From Paracoccus versutus (lineage in GTDB: Bacteria; Pseudomonadota; Alphaproteobacteria; Rhodobacterales; Rhodobacteraceae): a DNA stretch of 45,631 nt. The notes under the pieces are model-generated. The model saw only the letters and a list, made by a program, of their open reading frames with translations, was not told the DNA's origin and did no database searches. How positions within the stretch are numbered: position 1 is the stretch's first letter; the number at the start of each line of letters is the position of its first letter. This document shows, in pieces, positions 15,675 through 23,910 of this stretch. The translations under genes were made by a program, and so were the position numbers. Location: NCBI RefSeq assembly GCF_000763885.1, contig NZ_JRKO01000045.1:1-45631 (forward strand), given 5' to 3'.

Positions 15675-16979
15675 TCAGCCCTTGCGGATCTCCGCCAGGA
15701 TTTCCTCGGCGCGCGCCGCGCGCACATCGTGGTCGGCCGCCAGGCGACGGGCGACGATGTCGATCTCCTCGCCGGTCGCGCCGGCGCCGATGGCGATATT
15801 GCGCGCATGCAGCGCCATGTGGCCGCGCTGGATGCCCTCGGTCGCCAGCGCCCGCAAAGCCGCCATGTTCTGTGCCAGCCCCACGGCGACCGTCACCTCG
15901 GCCAGTTCGACGGCCGAGCCGACGTTCAGGATCTTCAGCGCCGCCTGCGCAGAGGGATGCGTCTTGGTCGCCCCCCCGACCAGGCCAAGCGCCATCGGCA
16001 TCTCGATGGTCCCGACCAGGGTTCCCCTGGTGCTGATTTCCCAGGTCGTCAGCGAGGTATAACGCCCCCCGCGCGCGGCATAGGCATGCGCCCCGGCCTC
16101 GATGGCGCGCCAGTCGTTCCCGGTGGCTACGACCACGGGGTCGATGCCGTTCATGATGCCCTTGTTGTGGGTGGCGGCGCGATAGGGATCGACGGCGGCG
16201 AATTCATAGGCGTCGACGATGCCTTCCATCATGCGGCGTCCCGAGAAATCCTTGGTGGCAAGCGCCTTCTCGGTCACTTCAAGCCGGGCGCGGGCGATGC
16301 GCAGGTCGGCCAGGTTCGACAGGATGCGCAGCCGCACCTCGCCGCCGGCGACCCGCTCGACGATCGGCGCGATGGCCTCGGCCATGGTGTTGACGGTGTT
16401 GGCCCCCATGGCGTCGCGCACGTCGACCAGAAGGTGCAGGACCACCATCGCCCCGCGTGAGGTCTTGGGGAAGACATGCACCTCGATGTCGCGGCAACCG
16501 CCGCCGAACTTGACCAGGACGGGGTCTTTCGCGTTCGCGGCCGCGATGATCTCGTCGCGCGCGGCAAGGATCGCCAGCCGTGCGCCGAAGGGATCGGTCG
16601 TGCCGACCAGCTGCACCTGCGCCCGCATCACCGGGGCCGTGGACGAGGTCTGGAACCCGCCGCAATCGCGCACGATTCGCGCCATGTAGGAGGCGGCCGC
16701 GACGACCGAAGGCTCTTCGACCGCCATCGGGACCAGGTATTCGCGGCCGTTGACCAGGAAGTTCGTGGCCACGCCCAGGGGCAGTTGGAACGTGCCGATC
16801 ACGTTCTCGATCATGCCGTTCGCACGCTCGACCGGCAGGGCGTCGGCCGAGGCCAGGACCGCGCGCGCCTGCTCGTCCAGCCCACTCGCGGCCGCCACCT
16901 TCTCCAGCCGCTCGGCGGGCAAGAGATTGCGCATGTTTTCAATCCGCGACGTTGCGGTTTGTTTCGTTCCGGTCGTCAA
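15675..16979 (-). CDS. mvaA: Hydroxymethylglutaryl-CoA reductase, class II (degradative type)
   Basis: This 434-residue enzyme interconverts mevalonate and HMG-CoA with NAD(P). All four catalytic residues of the Pseudomonas mevalonii enzyme have counterparts. These are the glutamate in VEEPSVVAA (E88/E89), K273 in HNKGIMNGID, D289 in GNDWRA and H391 in ALHARNIA. ENVIGTFQLPLGVATNF and DAMGANTVNTMAEAIAP are class II signatures. The start is a TTG at 16979, seven bases after GGGAGG; the first ATG (16934) lacks a good site. It leads a unit with a small membrane protein and a TctA-like permease. It faces a MocR-type regulator followed by an HMG-CoA lyase gene. No other mevalonate-pathway isoprenoid gene is nearby, so I infer a catabolic role. 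Confidence 0.92.
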   Translation of the reverse strand: MTTGTKQTATSRIENMRNLLPAERLEKVAAASGLDEQARAVLASADALPVERANGMIENVIGTFQLPLGVATNFLVNGREYLVPMAVEEPSVVAAASYMARIVRDCGGFQTSSTAPVMRAQVQLVGTTDPFGARLAILAARDEIIAAANAKDPVLVKFGGGCRDIEVHVFPKTSRGAMVVLHLLVDVRDAMGANTVNTMAEAIAPIVERVAGGEVRLRILSNLADLRIARARLEVTEKALATKDFSGRRMMEGIVDAYEFAAVDPYRAATHNKGIMNGIDPVVVATGNDWRAIEAGAHAYAARGGRYTSLTTWEISTRGTLVGTIEMPMALGLVGGATKTHPSAQAALKILNVGSAVELAEVTVAVGLAQNMAALRALATEGIQRGHMALHARNIAIGAGATGEEIDIVARRLAADHDVRAARAEEILAEIRKG

Positions 16980-17034
16980 GGGATCCTCCCAAATTCACGG
17001 CAGATTGCGCAGGCTGGGCTTGCGCTGACCATAA

Positions 17035-17097
17035 ACTGTCTTAAAATTCATAATGTCATCAAGGGACAGTTGCCGATTTTATGGCCGGGACTGTCCC
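17035..17097. promoter_or_regulatory. Repeated GGGACAGT/ACTGTCCC motifs in the HMG-CoA reductase / MocR gap
   Basis: The 141-base divergent gap holds AACTGTCTTAA at 17034-17044, GGGACAGT at 17063-17070 and the palindrome GGGACTGTCCC at 17087-17097. The last two contain the inverted pair GGGACAGT / ACTGTCCC with 19 bases between them. MocR-type regulators often bind repeated short motifs next to their own promoter. I propose these as the operator controlling both directions. The pattern is visible; binding is inferred. Confidence 0.45.
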
Positions 17098-17120
17098 AGT
17101 AAAACTTCCGGGACGGGACC

Positions 17121-18494
17121 ATGAGCAGGGTGGACGCTATCGTCGCGCAGATCAGCGGGCAGATCGCCTCGGGCTTCTATCGTGCCGGGCAGAAGCTGCC
17201 ATCGGTGCGTGGCGGCGCCGGGCAGTTCGGCGTCTCGAAGAACACCATGGCCGAGGCTTACGACCGTCTGGTGGCGCAGGGACTGGCGGTCGCCCGACAG
17301 GGATCGGGCTATTTCATCACCGGCAATCGTCCCCTTCCCGCGCCTCGGCTTCGCCCGGATGTGACCGAGGCGACCAGCATCGTCTCGCTTTTGCGCGAAC
17401 AGCTCGACCAGCATTACGAGACCCGCCCCGGCGACGGGCGTCCACCCGCCACATGGACCGAAGTCGCCGAGATGCGTCGCATCCTGCGTGCCGGAAGGCG
17501 CAGCGACGGGGCGATCGACTTCGGCTATGGCAGTTCCTGGGGGCTTGGCGCGCTAAGGGATTGGCTGCGCATGTCGCTTGCGGAACGCTCGATCCTGACC
17601 GAGCCGGACGGCATCATGCTGACCAGCGGCGTGAACCACGGGCTGGACCTGATCATCCGCCAGCTGCTTGAGCCCGGCGACACGGTGTTCGTGGACAGCC
17701 CCGGTTATTATCCCCTGTTCGCCAAGCTGCGCCTGGCCAAGGTCACGGTCGTCCCCGTGCGCCGGATCGAAGACGGGCCCGACCTGGACGATCTTCGGGA
17801 CAAGCTTGCCGGCCATCGTCCCAAGGTTTTCTTCACCCAAAGCCAGGCGCATAATCCGACCGGCGGGACATTGTCGCCGGCCACGGCCTTCGGCCTGCTG
17901 CAACTGGCCGACTTGCACGACTTCCGCATCGTCGAGGACGATATCTTCGCCGACCTGCTTGCGCCGACCCTGCCCAGGCTTGCCGCCTTCGGTCGGCAAG
18001 AGCGCGTGCTTTATGTCGGCTCGTTTTCCAAGACGCTGTCGGCCAGCCTGCGCTGCGGCTATATCGCGGGCTCGCCGGATCTGGTCCGCGGTCTCGTCGA
18101 CCTGAAGATGATCACGACCGTCGCCACCTCGGCGCATGTCGAACGGCTGGTGACGGACATGATCGAGAGCGGGCAGTATATCAAGCATTTGCGCCGGCTG
18201 CGAACCCGAATGCAGGAGGGGGCGAAGGGGACCGTCCAGGCGTTGTCCGAGGTCGGGCTGGATGTGAGCTTGCCGCGGGTGCAAGGCTTCTACCTTTGGG
18301 TCCCCCTTCCCGAGACGCTGGACGAAGCCGCCTTTTGCCGCCGTGCGGCCGCGGCAGACATCTTCATCGCCCCGGCCAGCGTCTTCCATACCGAGCGGGA
18401 TGCCTGCAGAAGGCCCGCCATGCGGGTCAACGTGGCTTATGGGGCTGATCCACGTTTCTGCGCCTTCCTGCGCCGTGAGCTTGAACCTGGCTGA
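17121..18494 (+). CDS. MocR/PdxR-type GntR regulator with aminotransferase-like domain
   Basis: This 457-residue protein has an N-terminal GntR winged helix-turn-helix (IASGFYRAGQKLPSVRGGAG, then QFGVSKNTMAEAYDRLVAQG). A class I aminotransferase fold follows from about residue 110. The PLP-binding lysine is in VGSFSKTLSASLRCGYIAG, and PLP-site motifs include SQAHNPTGGTLSP and IVEDDIFADL. This is the MocR layout: transcription factors that sense PLP or a PLP adduct. It lies between the divergent HMG-CoA reductase unit and the broken HMG-CoA lyase gene, so it probably controls both. Why a PLP-fold regulator would serve an acyl-CoA pathway is unclear; the effector is unknown. Confidence 0.9.
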   Translation: MSRVDAIVAQISGQIASGFYRAGQKLPSVRGGAGQFGVSKNTMAEAYDRLVAQGLAVARQGSGYFITGNRPLPAPRLRPDVTEATSIVSLLREQLDQHYETRPGDGRPPATWTEVAEMRRILRAGRRSDGAIDFGYGSSWGLGALRDWLRMSLAERSILTEPDGIMLTSGVNHGLDLIIRQLLEPGDTVFVDSPGYYPLFAKLRLAKVTVVPVRRIEDGPDLDDLRDKLAGHRPKVFFTQSQAHNPTGGTLSPATAFGLLQLADLHDFRIVEDDIFADLLAPTLPRLAAFGRQERVLYVGSFSKTLSASLRCGYIAGSPDLVRGLVDLKMITTVATSAHVERLVTDMIESGQYIKHLRRLRTRMQEGAKGTVQALSEVGLDVSLPRVQGFYLWVPLPETLDEAAFCRRAAAADIFIAPASVFHTERDACRRPAMRVNVAYGADPRFCAFLRRELEPG

Positions 18495-18506
18495 AAGAGG
18501 CATTTC

Positions 18507-19041
18507 ATGACACTATCCGCATCGTCGAGGTCGGTCCTCGCGACGGTTTGCAGAACGAGGCGCGGCCCCTTGGCGTTGATGACCGCGTGGCCATGATCGA
18601 GGGCCTGATTTCCGCGGGTCTGACCACCGTCGAAGCCGGCAGCTTCGTTTCGCCGAAATGGGTGCCGCAGATGGCCGGCTCGGCCGAGGTGCTGGCGCGC
18701 CTGCCGCGCCGCCCCGGCCTGACATATCCGATGCCGGTGCCGAACCCCAAGGGCCCGGAGGCGGCGCTGGCTGCCGGTGCCGAGGAAATCGCGATCTTCG
18801 CCTCGGCATCCGAGAGCTTTTCGCAAAGGAACATCAACTGTTCGATCGACGAAAGCTTCCAGCGGTTTGCGCCGGTGATGGACGGGGCGCGTGCGGCCGG
18901 CGTGCGCGTGCGCGGCTATGTCTCCTGCGCGCTGGGTTGCCCATACGAGGGCAAGGTAGCCCTTTCCACCATTCTCGGCGCCTGTATGATCTCGGCTGCT
19001 ATGAGCTGTCCCTGAGCGACACCATCGGCATCGGCACGCCC
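18507..19041 (+). pseudogene. mvaB: Hydroxymethylglutaryl-CoA lyase, broken at start, middle and end
   Basis: The intact enzyme splits HMG-CoA into acetoacetate and acetyl-CoA. The sequence is unmistakable: TIRIVEVGPRDGLQNEARPL, TTVEAGSFVSPKWVPQMAGS, RGYVSCALGCPYEGKV, and in another frame RLYDLGCYELSLSDTIGIGT. The ATG at 18507, next to a ribosome-like AAAGAGG, is out of frame with the enzyme, and no ATG, GTG or TTG lies in the correct frame before residue I of TIRIV. A second frameshift is near 18980. After DTIGIGTP, at about 19041, the homology stops and the tail of a convergent BCCT gene begins. About 175 of the usual 300 residues remain, so the metal-ligand histidines of the C-terminal half are lost. 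It follows the MocR gene by 12 bases. Confidence 0.85.
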
Positions 19042-19920
19042 AGGACCGCCCAGGTCGGGCCGAAGAGCAGGATGAAGACCAGAAGGCCGAAGGCGAGGAT
19101 CAGGTTCCAGCGCGACATGAACTGGATGCCGCGCTCGAGCCCGGTGATGGCCGAGATGGTGTAGATCGTCACCAGCAGCAGGATCAGCGTGCTTTGCGTG
19201 GCGAAGCTGTCGGGCAGGCCGAACAGTGCGTTCAGCCCATAGGAGAGTTGCAGGCCCAGGAAGCCGATGGGTCCGACCGTGCCGGCCACCACGGCGATCA
19301 CGCAGCAGGAATCCGCCACGGTGCCGATCCAGCCGTGGATCGCGCGCTCGCCGAAGACCGGATAAAGCAGGGTGCGCGGCGCCAGCGGCAGGCCCTTGTC
19401 GTAACGGTAATGCATCAGCATCACCGTGGTCAGCGATCCCAGGATCGCCCAGGCCAGGAAGCCCCAATGCAGATAGGCCTGCGCCAGGCCGATGGTGGCG
19501 AGCGATTGCGGATCGGCGTCCGGCCCGGCGAAATAGGGCGGGGTCGAGATGAAATGCGCGATTGGCTCCTGCCGCCCAGAACACGCCGCCGCCGGCAAGC
19601 AGCGTGGTCATGATCATGGCCGCCCATTGGAAGGTGGTGAGTTCCGGCTTGTCGAGCCCGCCCAGCTTGACGCCGCTGCCCGGCATGAACAGCAGCACGA
19701 TGCTGATCGCCAGCGTCGCGAACAGCAGGACCTGCCAGTAAAGGCCGAACAGCCGGGCTGAGACGGCGAAGCCCCAGTCGATCATCGCGCTGAGCCGCGC
19801 CAGATCGGCGACGGCCAGCAGGCAGAACAGCAGGATGAAGCCTGCCGTGATGCCCAGAAGCGGCAGGTTGATCCGGCGCCAGGCACCGGAGATCCCCCGT
19901 GGAATGTCGAGATTGCTCAT
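19041..19920 (-). pseudogene. BCCT-family betaine/carnitine/choline transporter, truncated and frameshifted
   Basis: The start, ATG at 19920 after GGGAGGAAGGAC, opens a membrane protein (LPLLGITAGFILLFCLLAVA, then YWQVLLFATLAISIVLLFMP and LTTFQWAAMIMTTLLAGGGV). After WAAG the frame breaks near 19567. The family sequence continues in another frame with EPIAHFISTPPYFAGPDA, LHWGFLAWAILGSLTTVMLM, and TGLERGIQFMSRWNLILAFG. Just after LLFGPTWAV it runs into HMG-CoA lyase DNA read backwards (GVPMPMVSLRDSS). BCCT carriers have 12 helices and about 500-600 residues; about 300 remain. It is therefore missing its C-terminal half and cannot transport. The substrate was probably a quaternary amine such as glycine betaine or carnitine. 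Confidence 0.82.
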
Positions 19921-19960
19921 GTCCTTCCTCCCTCGGACAAAGAAATCCGGGCCGGCGGCG

Positions 19961-20486
19961 CTATTCGGCCGCCCGCTGGATCGGTGTGCGGGCGTCGAGC
20001 GGCCCGAAGCTTTCGGCATAGAAACGCGCCCAGTTGCCGCCCATCACGCCGTCGATCTCGGGCTGGGACAGGCCGGCCTTGCGCAGCCCCTCGGCAAAGC
20101 CCGCCAGATCGCGATTGTCGCGGTGCCAGGTCACCGGCGCGGGAAAGCCCGGCACCTCGGCGCTGCCTTCGCCGTAATCCATGCCCTTGGTCCAGCGCCC
20201 GACCCGCATCCATTCGACGATGGAATCCGGCTGGTCCTGGCACAGGTCGGTGCCGATGCCGATGTTCTGCGGCCCGGTGATGTCCGCCGTGCGGGCGATC
20301 ATGTCGCAGGGGGAAAGGCTCGAACCAGCGGTTCCAGCGTTCGATGTTCAGCACCGTCTCGCAGAAGGTCTCGTGATAGGTGATGGTGACATGCGCGGCG
20401 TCCAGCCCGCCCTGGCGCATCTGGCGGAAGATGCCTTCCGACCAGTTGGCATATTGCAGCCCGTCGATCAGTGGCGCGCGGCTCAT
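19961..20486 (-). pseudogene. Membrane dipeptidase (peptidase M19), internal deletion
   Basis: The N-terminal 58 residues (SRAPLIDGLQYANWSEGIFR, then TITYHETFCETVLNIERWNR) join at about 20310 to the C-terminal third in another frame (MIARTADITGPQNIGIGTDL, SIVEWMRVGRWTKG, MGGNWARFYAESFG). M19 enzymes are about 320-350 residues; some 150-200 are missing, including most of the metal site. The junction sits on a run of five C/G bases. Its start codon overlaps the stop of the aldehyde dehydrogenase gene (ATGA), so the two formed one operon with the BCCT gene after them. M19 members occur in glycine betaine and dimethylglycine catabolic loci of pseudomonads, consistent with the BCCT neighbour. Confidence 0.8.
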
Positions 20487-21923
20487 TCCGGCACCCCCGC
20501 CGCGACATAGGCGGTTTTCACGGTGGTGTAGAACTCGGCGGCATAGCGGCCCTGTTCGCGTGGGCCGAAGCTGGAGGCGCCGCGACCGCCGAACGGGACG
20601 TGATAGTCTGTGCCCGCCGCCGGCAGGTTCACCATCACGCAGCCCGCCCGCATGTTGGCGCGGAAATGGCTGGCGCGCGCCAGGCTGCGGGTCATGATGC
20701 CCGCCGTCAGCCCGAAGGCGCGGTCATTGGCGATGGCGAGCGCCTCGTCATAGCTGCCGGCGCGGATGACGCAGATGATCGGCGCGAACATCTCCTCGCG
20801 GTTGATGCGCATGTCGTTGCGGGTGCCGGCAAGGACGGCGGGGGCCATGTAATGGCCCGGCGTGGCCCGCTCCAGCCGGTCGCCCCCGCAAAGCAGTTCG
20901 GCGCCTTCCTCCTGGCCGATGCGGATATAGTCGAGGTTCTGTTGCAACTGTCCTTCGCTGACCACCGGGCCGATCTGCCTGCCCTGGTCCAGCGCATGGC
21001 CGACCTTCGGCGCCCTGGCCGCCGCCACCAGCCGCTCGACGAAGGCGTCGTGGACCGCCTCATGCACGATCAGCCGCGAGGCGGCGGTGCATTTCTGCCC
21101 GGTGCCGCCGAAGGCCGCGTTGGCCGCATGGGCGACGGCCAGGTCCAGATCGGCATCCTCCATGATGAGCATCGGGTTCTTCGAGCCCATCTCCATCTGC
21201 AGCTTGGTCATGTTGGCGGTGGCCGCGGCGGCGATGCCGCGCCCGACCGGGACCGAGCCGGTGAAGCCGATTGCATCGACCAGCGCGCTTTCGACCAGCC
21301 GCTGCCCGACCTCGCGGCCCGGACCGGCGACAAGGTTGAAGACGCCTTTCGGAATGTCCTGCCGGGCGATGATCTCGGCCAGCATGACGGCGCTGGCCGG
21401 GGTCAGGTTCGCCGGTTTCCAGACCACGGCATTGCCATAGGCCAGCGCCGGGGCGATCTTCCAGGCCGGCGTGGCGATCGGGAAGTTCCAGGGCGAGATG
21501 ATCGCCACCACGCCCACCGGCTCGCGCCGCACGTCGATCTCGATGCCCGGCCGGACGCTTTCGGCCAGGTCGCCCTGGTGGCGCAGCCTCGGCCGCCGAA
21601 TAGAACTGGCCGGCGCGATAGACCTCGCCCTTGCCCTCGGCCAGCGGCTTGCCCTCTTCGCGCGCGATCATGCGGCCGATCTCTTCGGCCCGTGCCATCA
21701 GCTCGGTGCCGATGGCCATCAGCACGTCGTGCCGCTTCTGGATGCCGGCCGCCCACCATGCCGGCTGCGCGCGGCGCGCCGCCGCCAGCGCCTCGTCCAG
21801 CTGCCCGGCGCTGGCCTGCGCGAACTGGCCGATCACATCGCCCAGGTCCGAGGGATTGCGATTTTCCACCGTGGTCGCGCCGGACTGCCATTGGCCGTCG
21901 ATGTAGAGTCTGGTCTCGGTCAT
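20483..21923 (-). pseudogene. NAD(P)-dependent aldehyde dehydrogenase with one frameshift
   Basis: The start, ATG at 21923, encodes TETRLYIDGQWQSGATTVEN and continues to FYSAAEA. Near 21583 the frame breaks, and the protein resumes as LRHQGDLAESVRPGIEIDVR and VVAIISPWNFPIATPAWKIA through to GRYAAEFYTTVKTAYVAAG. The total span of 1441 bases is one more than a multiple of three. Both catalytic residues remain: the glutamate in LQMEMGSKNP and the cysteine in GGTGQKCTAASR. Repairing the shift gives about 480 residues, a full-length family member. It is therefore either a recent pseudogene or a sequencing error. It heads the unit with dipeptidase and BCCT and is divergent from a LysR gene. The aldehyde substrate is unknown. 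Confidence 0.85.
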
Positions 21924-21974
21924 GGATCTGCCTCCGGTCTGCATTTGCCGAAAACAGATAGACTTCCGGGTTAT

Positions 21975-22019
21975 TTCAATTAATCTTAAATAATTGAAGT
22001 TTATTTCAGAATTTCTGAA
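21975..22019. promoter_or_regulatory. Two palindromes in the A+T-rich aldehyde dehydrogenase / LysR gap
   Basis: The 95-base divergent gap is strongly A+T-rich. It holds TTCAATTA (21975-21982) and TAATTGAA (21991-21998), a perfect 8-bp inverted repeat with an 8-base spacer. A second dyad, TTCAGAA / TTCTGAA (22005-22011 and 22013-22019), has one base between arms and touches the LysR start codon. Both share the TTCA/TGAA outer element. This is the expected recognition/activation site pair of a LysR regulator. Confidence 0.6.
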
Positions 22020-22887
22020 TGTCGATCAAGCTCGAAATGCTGCGCGTCTTTCAGGTCGTGGCCGAGGCAGGCTCGCTTGGCCGCGCCTCGGCGGTTCTGG
22101 GCCGCACACCCTCGGCGGTCTCGATGATGCTGTCGCAATTGCAGGACAATCTGGGCGCCGAGCTGTTCGAGGCCGACCGCAAGAACCGCCTGACGCCCCT
22201 GGGCGCGCTGGTGCTGGAAGAGACGAACCGGGCGCTGGACGCCTTCGACCGCAGCGCCTCGGCGATCCGCCGGCATGCCAAGTCCACGGCTGGCCTGGTG
22301 CGCATCGCTGCCGTGCCCTCGGCGACCATGGATCTGCTGCCCGAGATCATCGCCCGCTTCCGCCGCCAGCGGCCCGATGTGCGGCTGAAGATCAGCGATG
22401 TCGACACCCCGCGACCGTCCACCGCCGCATCAAGCTGGACGAGGCGGATATCGGCATCCTCTCGACCTCGGCCGAGGACCAGCAGATCGGCGAGGTGATC
22501 CGGCGCGACGCGCTCGGCATCGTCTGCCGGGCGGGCGGGCCGATCTCGCAGGCGGTCGGCTCGGGTGCCGCCCGGTCATGGGAACTGCTGGAACTGGAGC
22601 CGCTGATCGAGAACCCGCTTTGCCACCTGGTCGCGTCCGAGCTGGTTTCCGGCCTGCTGCTGCATTGCAATCTGGAAGCGCGCAACACTACCGCCCTTCT
22701 GGCCTTCGTCCGCAGCGGGCTGGGCGCCACGGTCCTGCCGGAAAGCGCCATCTATCACAGCCTCGAGCAGCTGGAATTCGTTGTCCCACGGAACCCCGAA
22801 AGCTGGCGCGAACTGAGGAAGATGCACAGCAGGGACCGGCACCTGAGCCCTGCCGCACAAGCCTTCTGGGACCTGATCGGCGCCTGA
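22019..22887 (+). pseudogene. LysR-family regulator with a single frameshift
   Basis: The N-terminus has the LysR helix-turn-helix (KLEMLRVFQVVAEAGSLGRA, then LGRTPSAVSMMLSQLQDNLG) and opens the effector domain. At about 22412 the frame breaks after SDVDT and resumes as ATVHRRIKLDEADIGILSTS, continuing to LSPAAQAFWDLIGA. The expected codons GAC ACC CCC GCG need five C in a row where the sequence has four, so one C is missing from a homopolymer. Repaired, it would be about 290 residues, normal for the family. It is divergent from the aldehyde dehydrogenase gene and presumably controlled it. A sequencing slip cannot be excluded. Confidence 0.85.
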
Positions 22888-22982
22888 CCTGGATTCGGGC
22901 AGGATCCGGGCCTGCGTTCAGGCTTTCAGCCGGCGGCAGCCCAGCTCGTGTGGGCAACGCCTCGGTCCTGCGTCGCTGCCGG

Positions 22983-23033
22983 CCCCGCCGGACGCATCGC
23001 TGGTCCCACAGGTCCGGCGGGGCGGGGTTTTTC
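22983..23033 (+). terminator. Rho-independent terminator after the LysR pseudogene
   Basis: CCCCGCCGGAC (22983-22993) pairs perfectly with GTCCGGCGGGG (23012-23022), an 11-bp stem with an 18-base loop. It is followed by CGGGG and TTTTT at 23028-23032. The orientation suits the LysR gene that ends at 22887. Confidence 0.7.
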
Positions 23034-23828
23034 GCCTATGGCGCAAGTGGTAAGTCGGGACCCAGCCCAGCCCGGCGGTCCGGGCCGGGCGTGTGGCGCC
23101 GGATTGAGTCCGGGATCGGCCGGCATGAAGTGCCCGAGGGGCGGGGCTCGACCAACGATGTGGAACTCACCGCCGCTTCCTTCGCTGACGCAGGCCCGCC
23201 GTCACAGGTTTGCGGGGTCGACGGGCAGATCAACCCCGGCGGTCCGGGATGTTGTCCGTCATCGAATGATGGCAGCATTCCCTGGATCACCGTAAAGCCC
23301 ATCCATATGAGCCGATGTATATCAGAAAGCACCGGGCGGGTCTCCGCAGCGTAACTATGTCCCAATAATCCAAGATTAACCTGGCTTGCATCGATCCTGT
23401 CTATCCTGGGCATCACCGCGATCGGCGGTGCAAGGCCGACGCGTGCGAAACGATGCAATCTGCGTGAACGGCCGATAGCCTTCATTATTGGTTACATACA
23501 GCGTGGCGCGGATCGATAACTGACCGTAGGCCGAGATTGTTGAAGAGTTGCGCGTCGACATCGGACGCGGCAAGGAACGCTTGACCAAAGCGAACCGGCG
23601 CAGTCGAGGCAGCGCACGCGACGGCCCAGGTAGGGCTAACCTTAACTAGCGGGGAAGGGGGGCAAGTGGGCCGGAGAATGGTGGCGGTGGAACGGCGGTC
23701 TCTGGATGGTCTGGGATTGCCATCACCACCGCCATACGCAGCCCTGACAGGCTGATCCACGCGCCGGACGGCGAAGCAACCGGCAGTTACATCATGCTGA
23801 TGCCCCTTGCGTTGGCGGCGGGCAAGGC

Positions 23829-23889
23829 GGGGGCTCTGCCCCCGTCGCGCTGGTGCGCGACTCCCCCGGGATATTTGGGCAAGGAAGAA
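23829..23889 (+). repeat. Rhodobacterales-type intergenic repeat, copy A
   Basis: The element has a hairpin GGGGGC-TCT-GCCCCC (23829-23843), a second hairpin GTCGCGC-TGGT-GCGCGAC (23844-23861), then a core CCCCCGGGATATTTGG followed by GCAAGGAAGAA (23863-23889). The core recurs near 42621 and, more loosely, near 28559. It lies just beyond the stop of the secretion membrane-fusion gene. Elements of this hairpin-plus-core form are familiar from Rhodobacterales genomes. Confidence 0.7.
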
Positions 23890-23910
23890 TGACGGGGGTC
23901 GGGGGCCTTT

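Larger units (their letters stand above)
22888..23910. other. About 1 kb without a recognisable gene
   Basis: Apart from the terminator near 23000 and the intergenic repeat at 23829-23889, I find no gene here. Open frames exist on both strands (for example a minus frame of about 150 codons ending near 23036), but none has a recognisable protein, ribosome site or codon pattern. The stretch about 23260-23560 is visibly lower in G+C than its surroundings. It may be decayed coding DNA or the remains of an insertion. I cannot assign it further. Confidence 0.5.

Noticed and set aside
23036..23485. Minus-strand frame of about 150 codons in the 1-kb gap
   Set aside because: There is no recognisable protein and it crosses a region of changing base composition; it cannot be supported as a gene.
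23838..23889. Possible CRISPR or tandem repeat array
   Set aside because: The repeat units are single dispersed copies, not regularly spaced; no cas genes are present.
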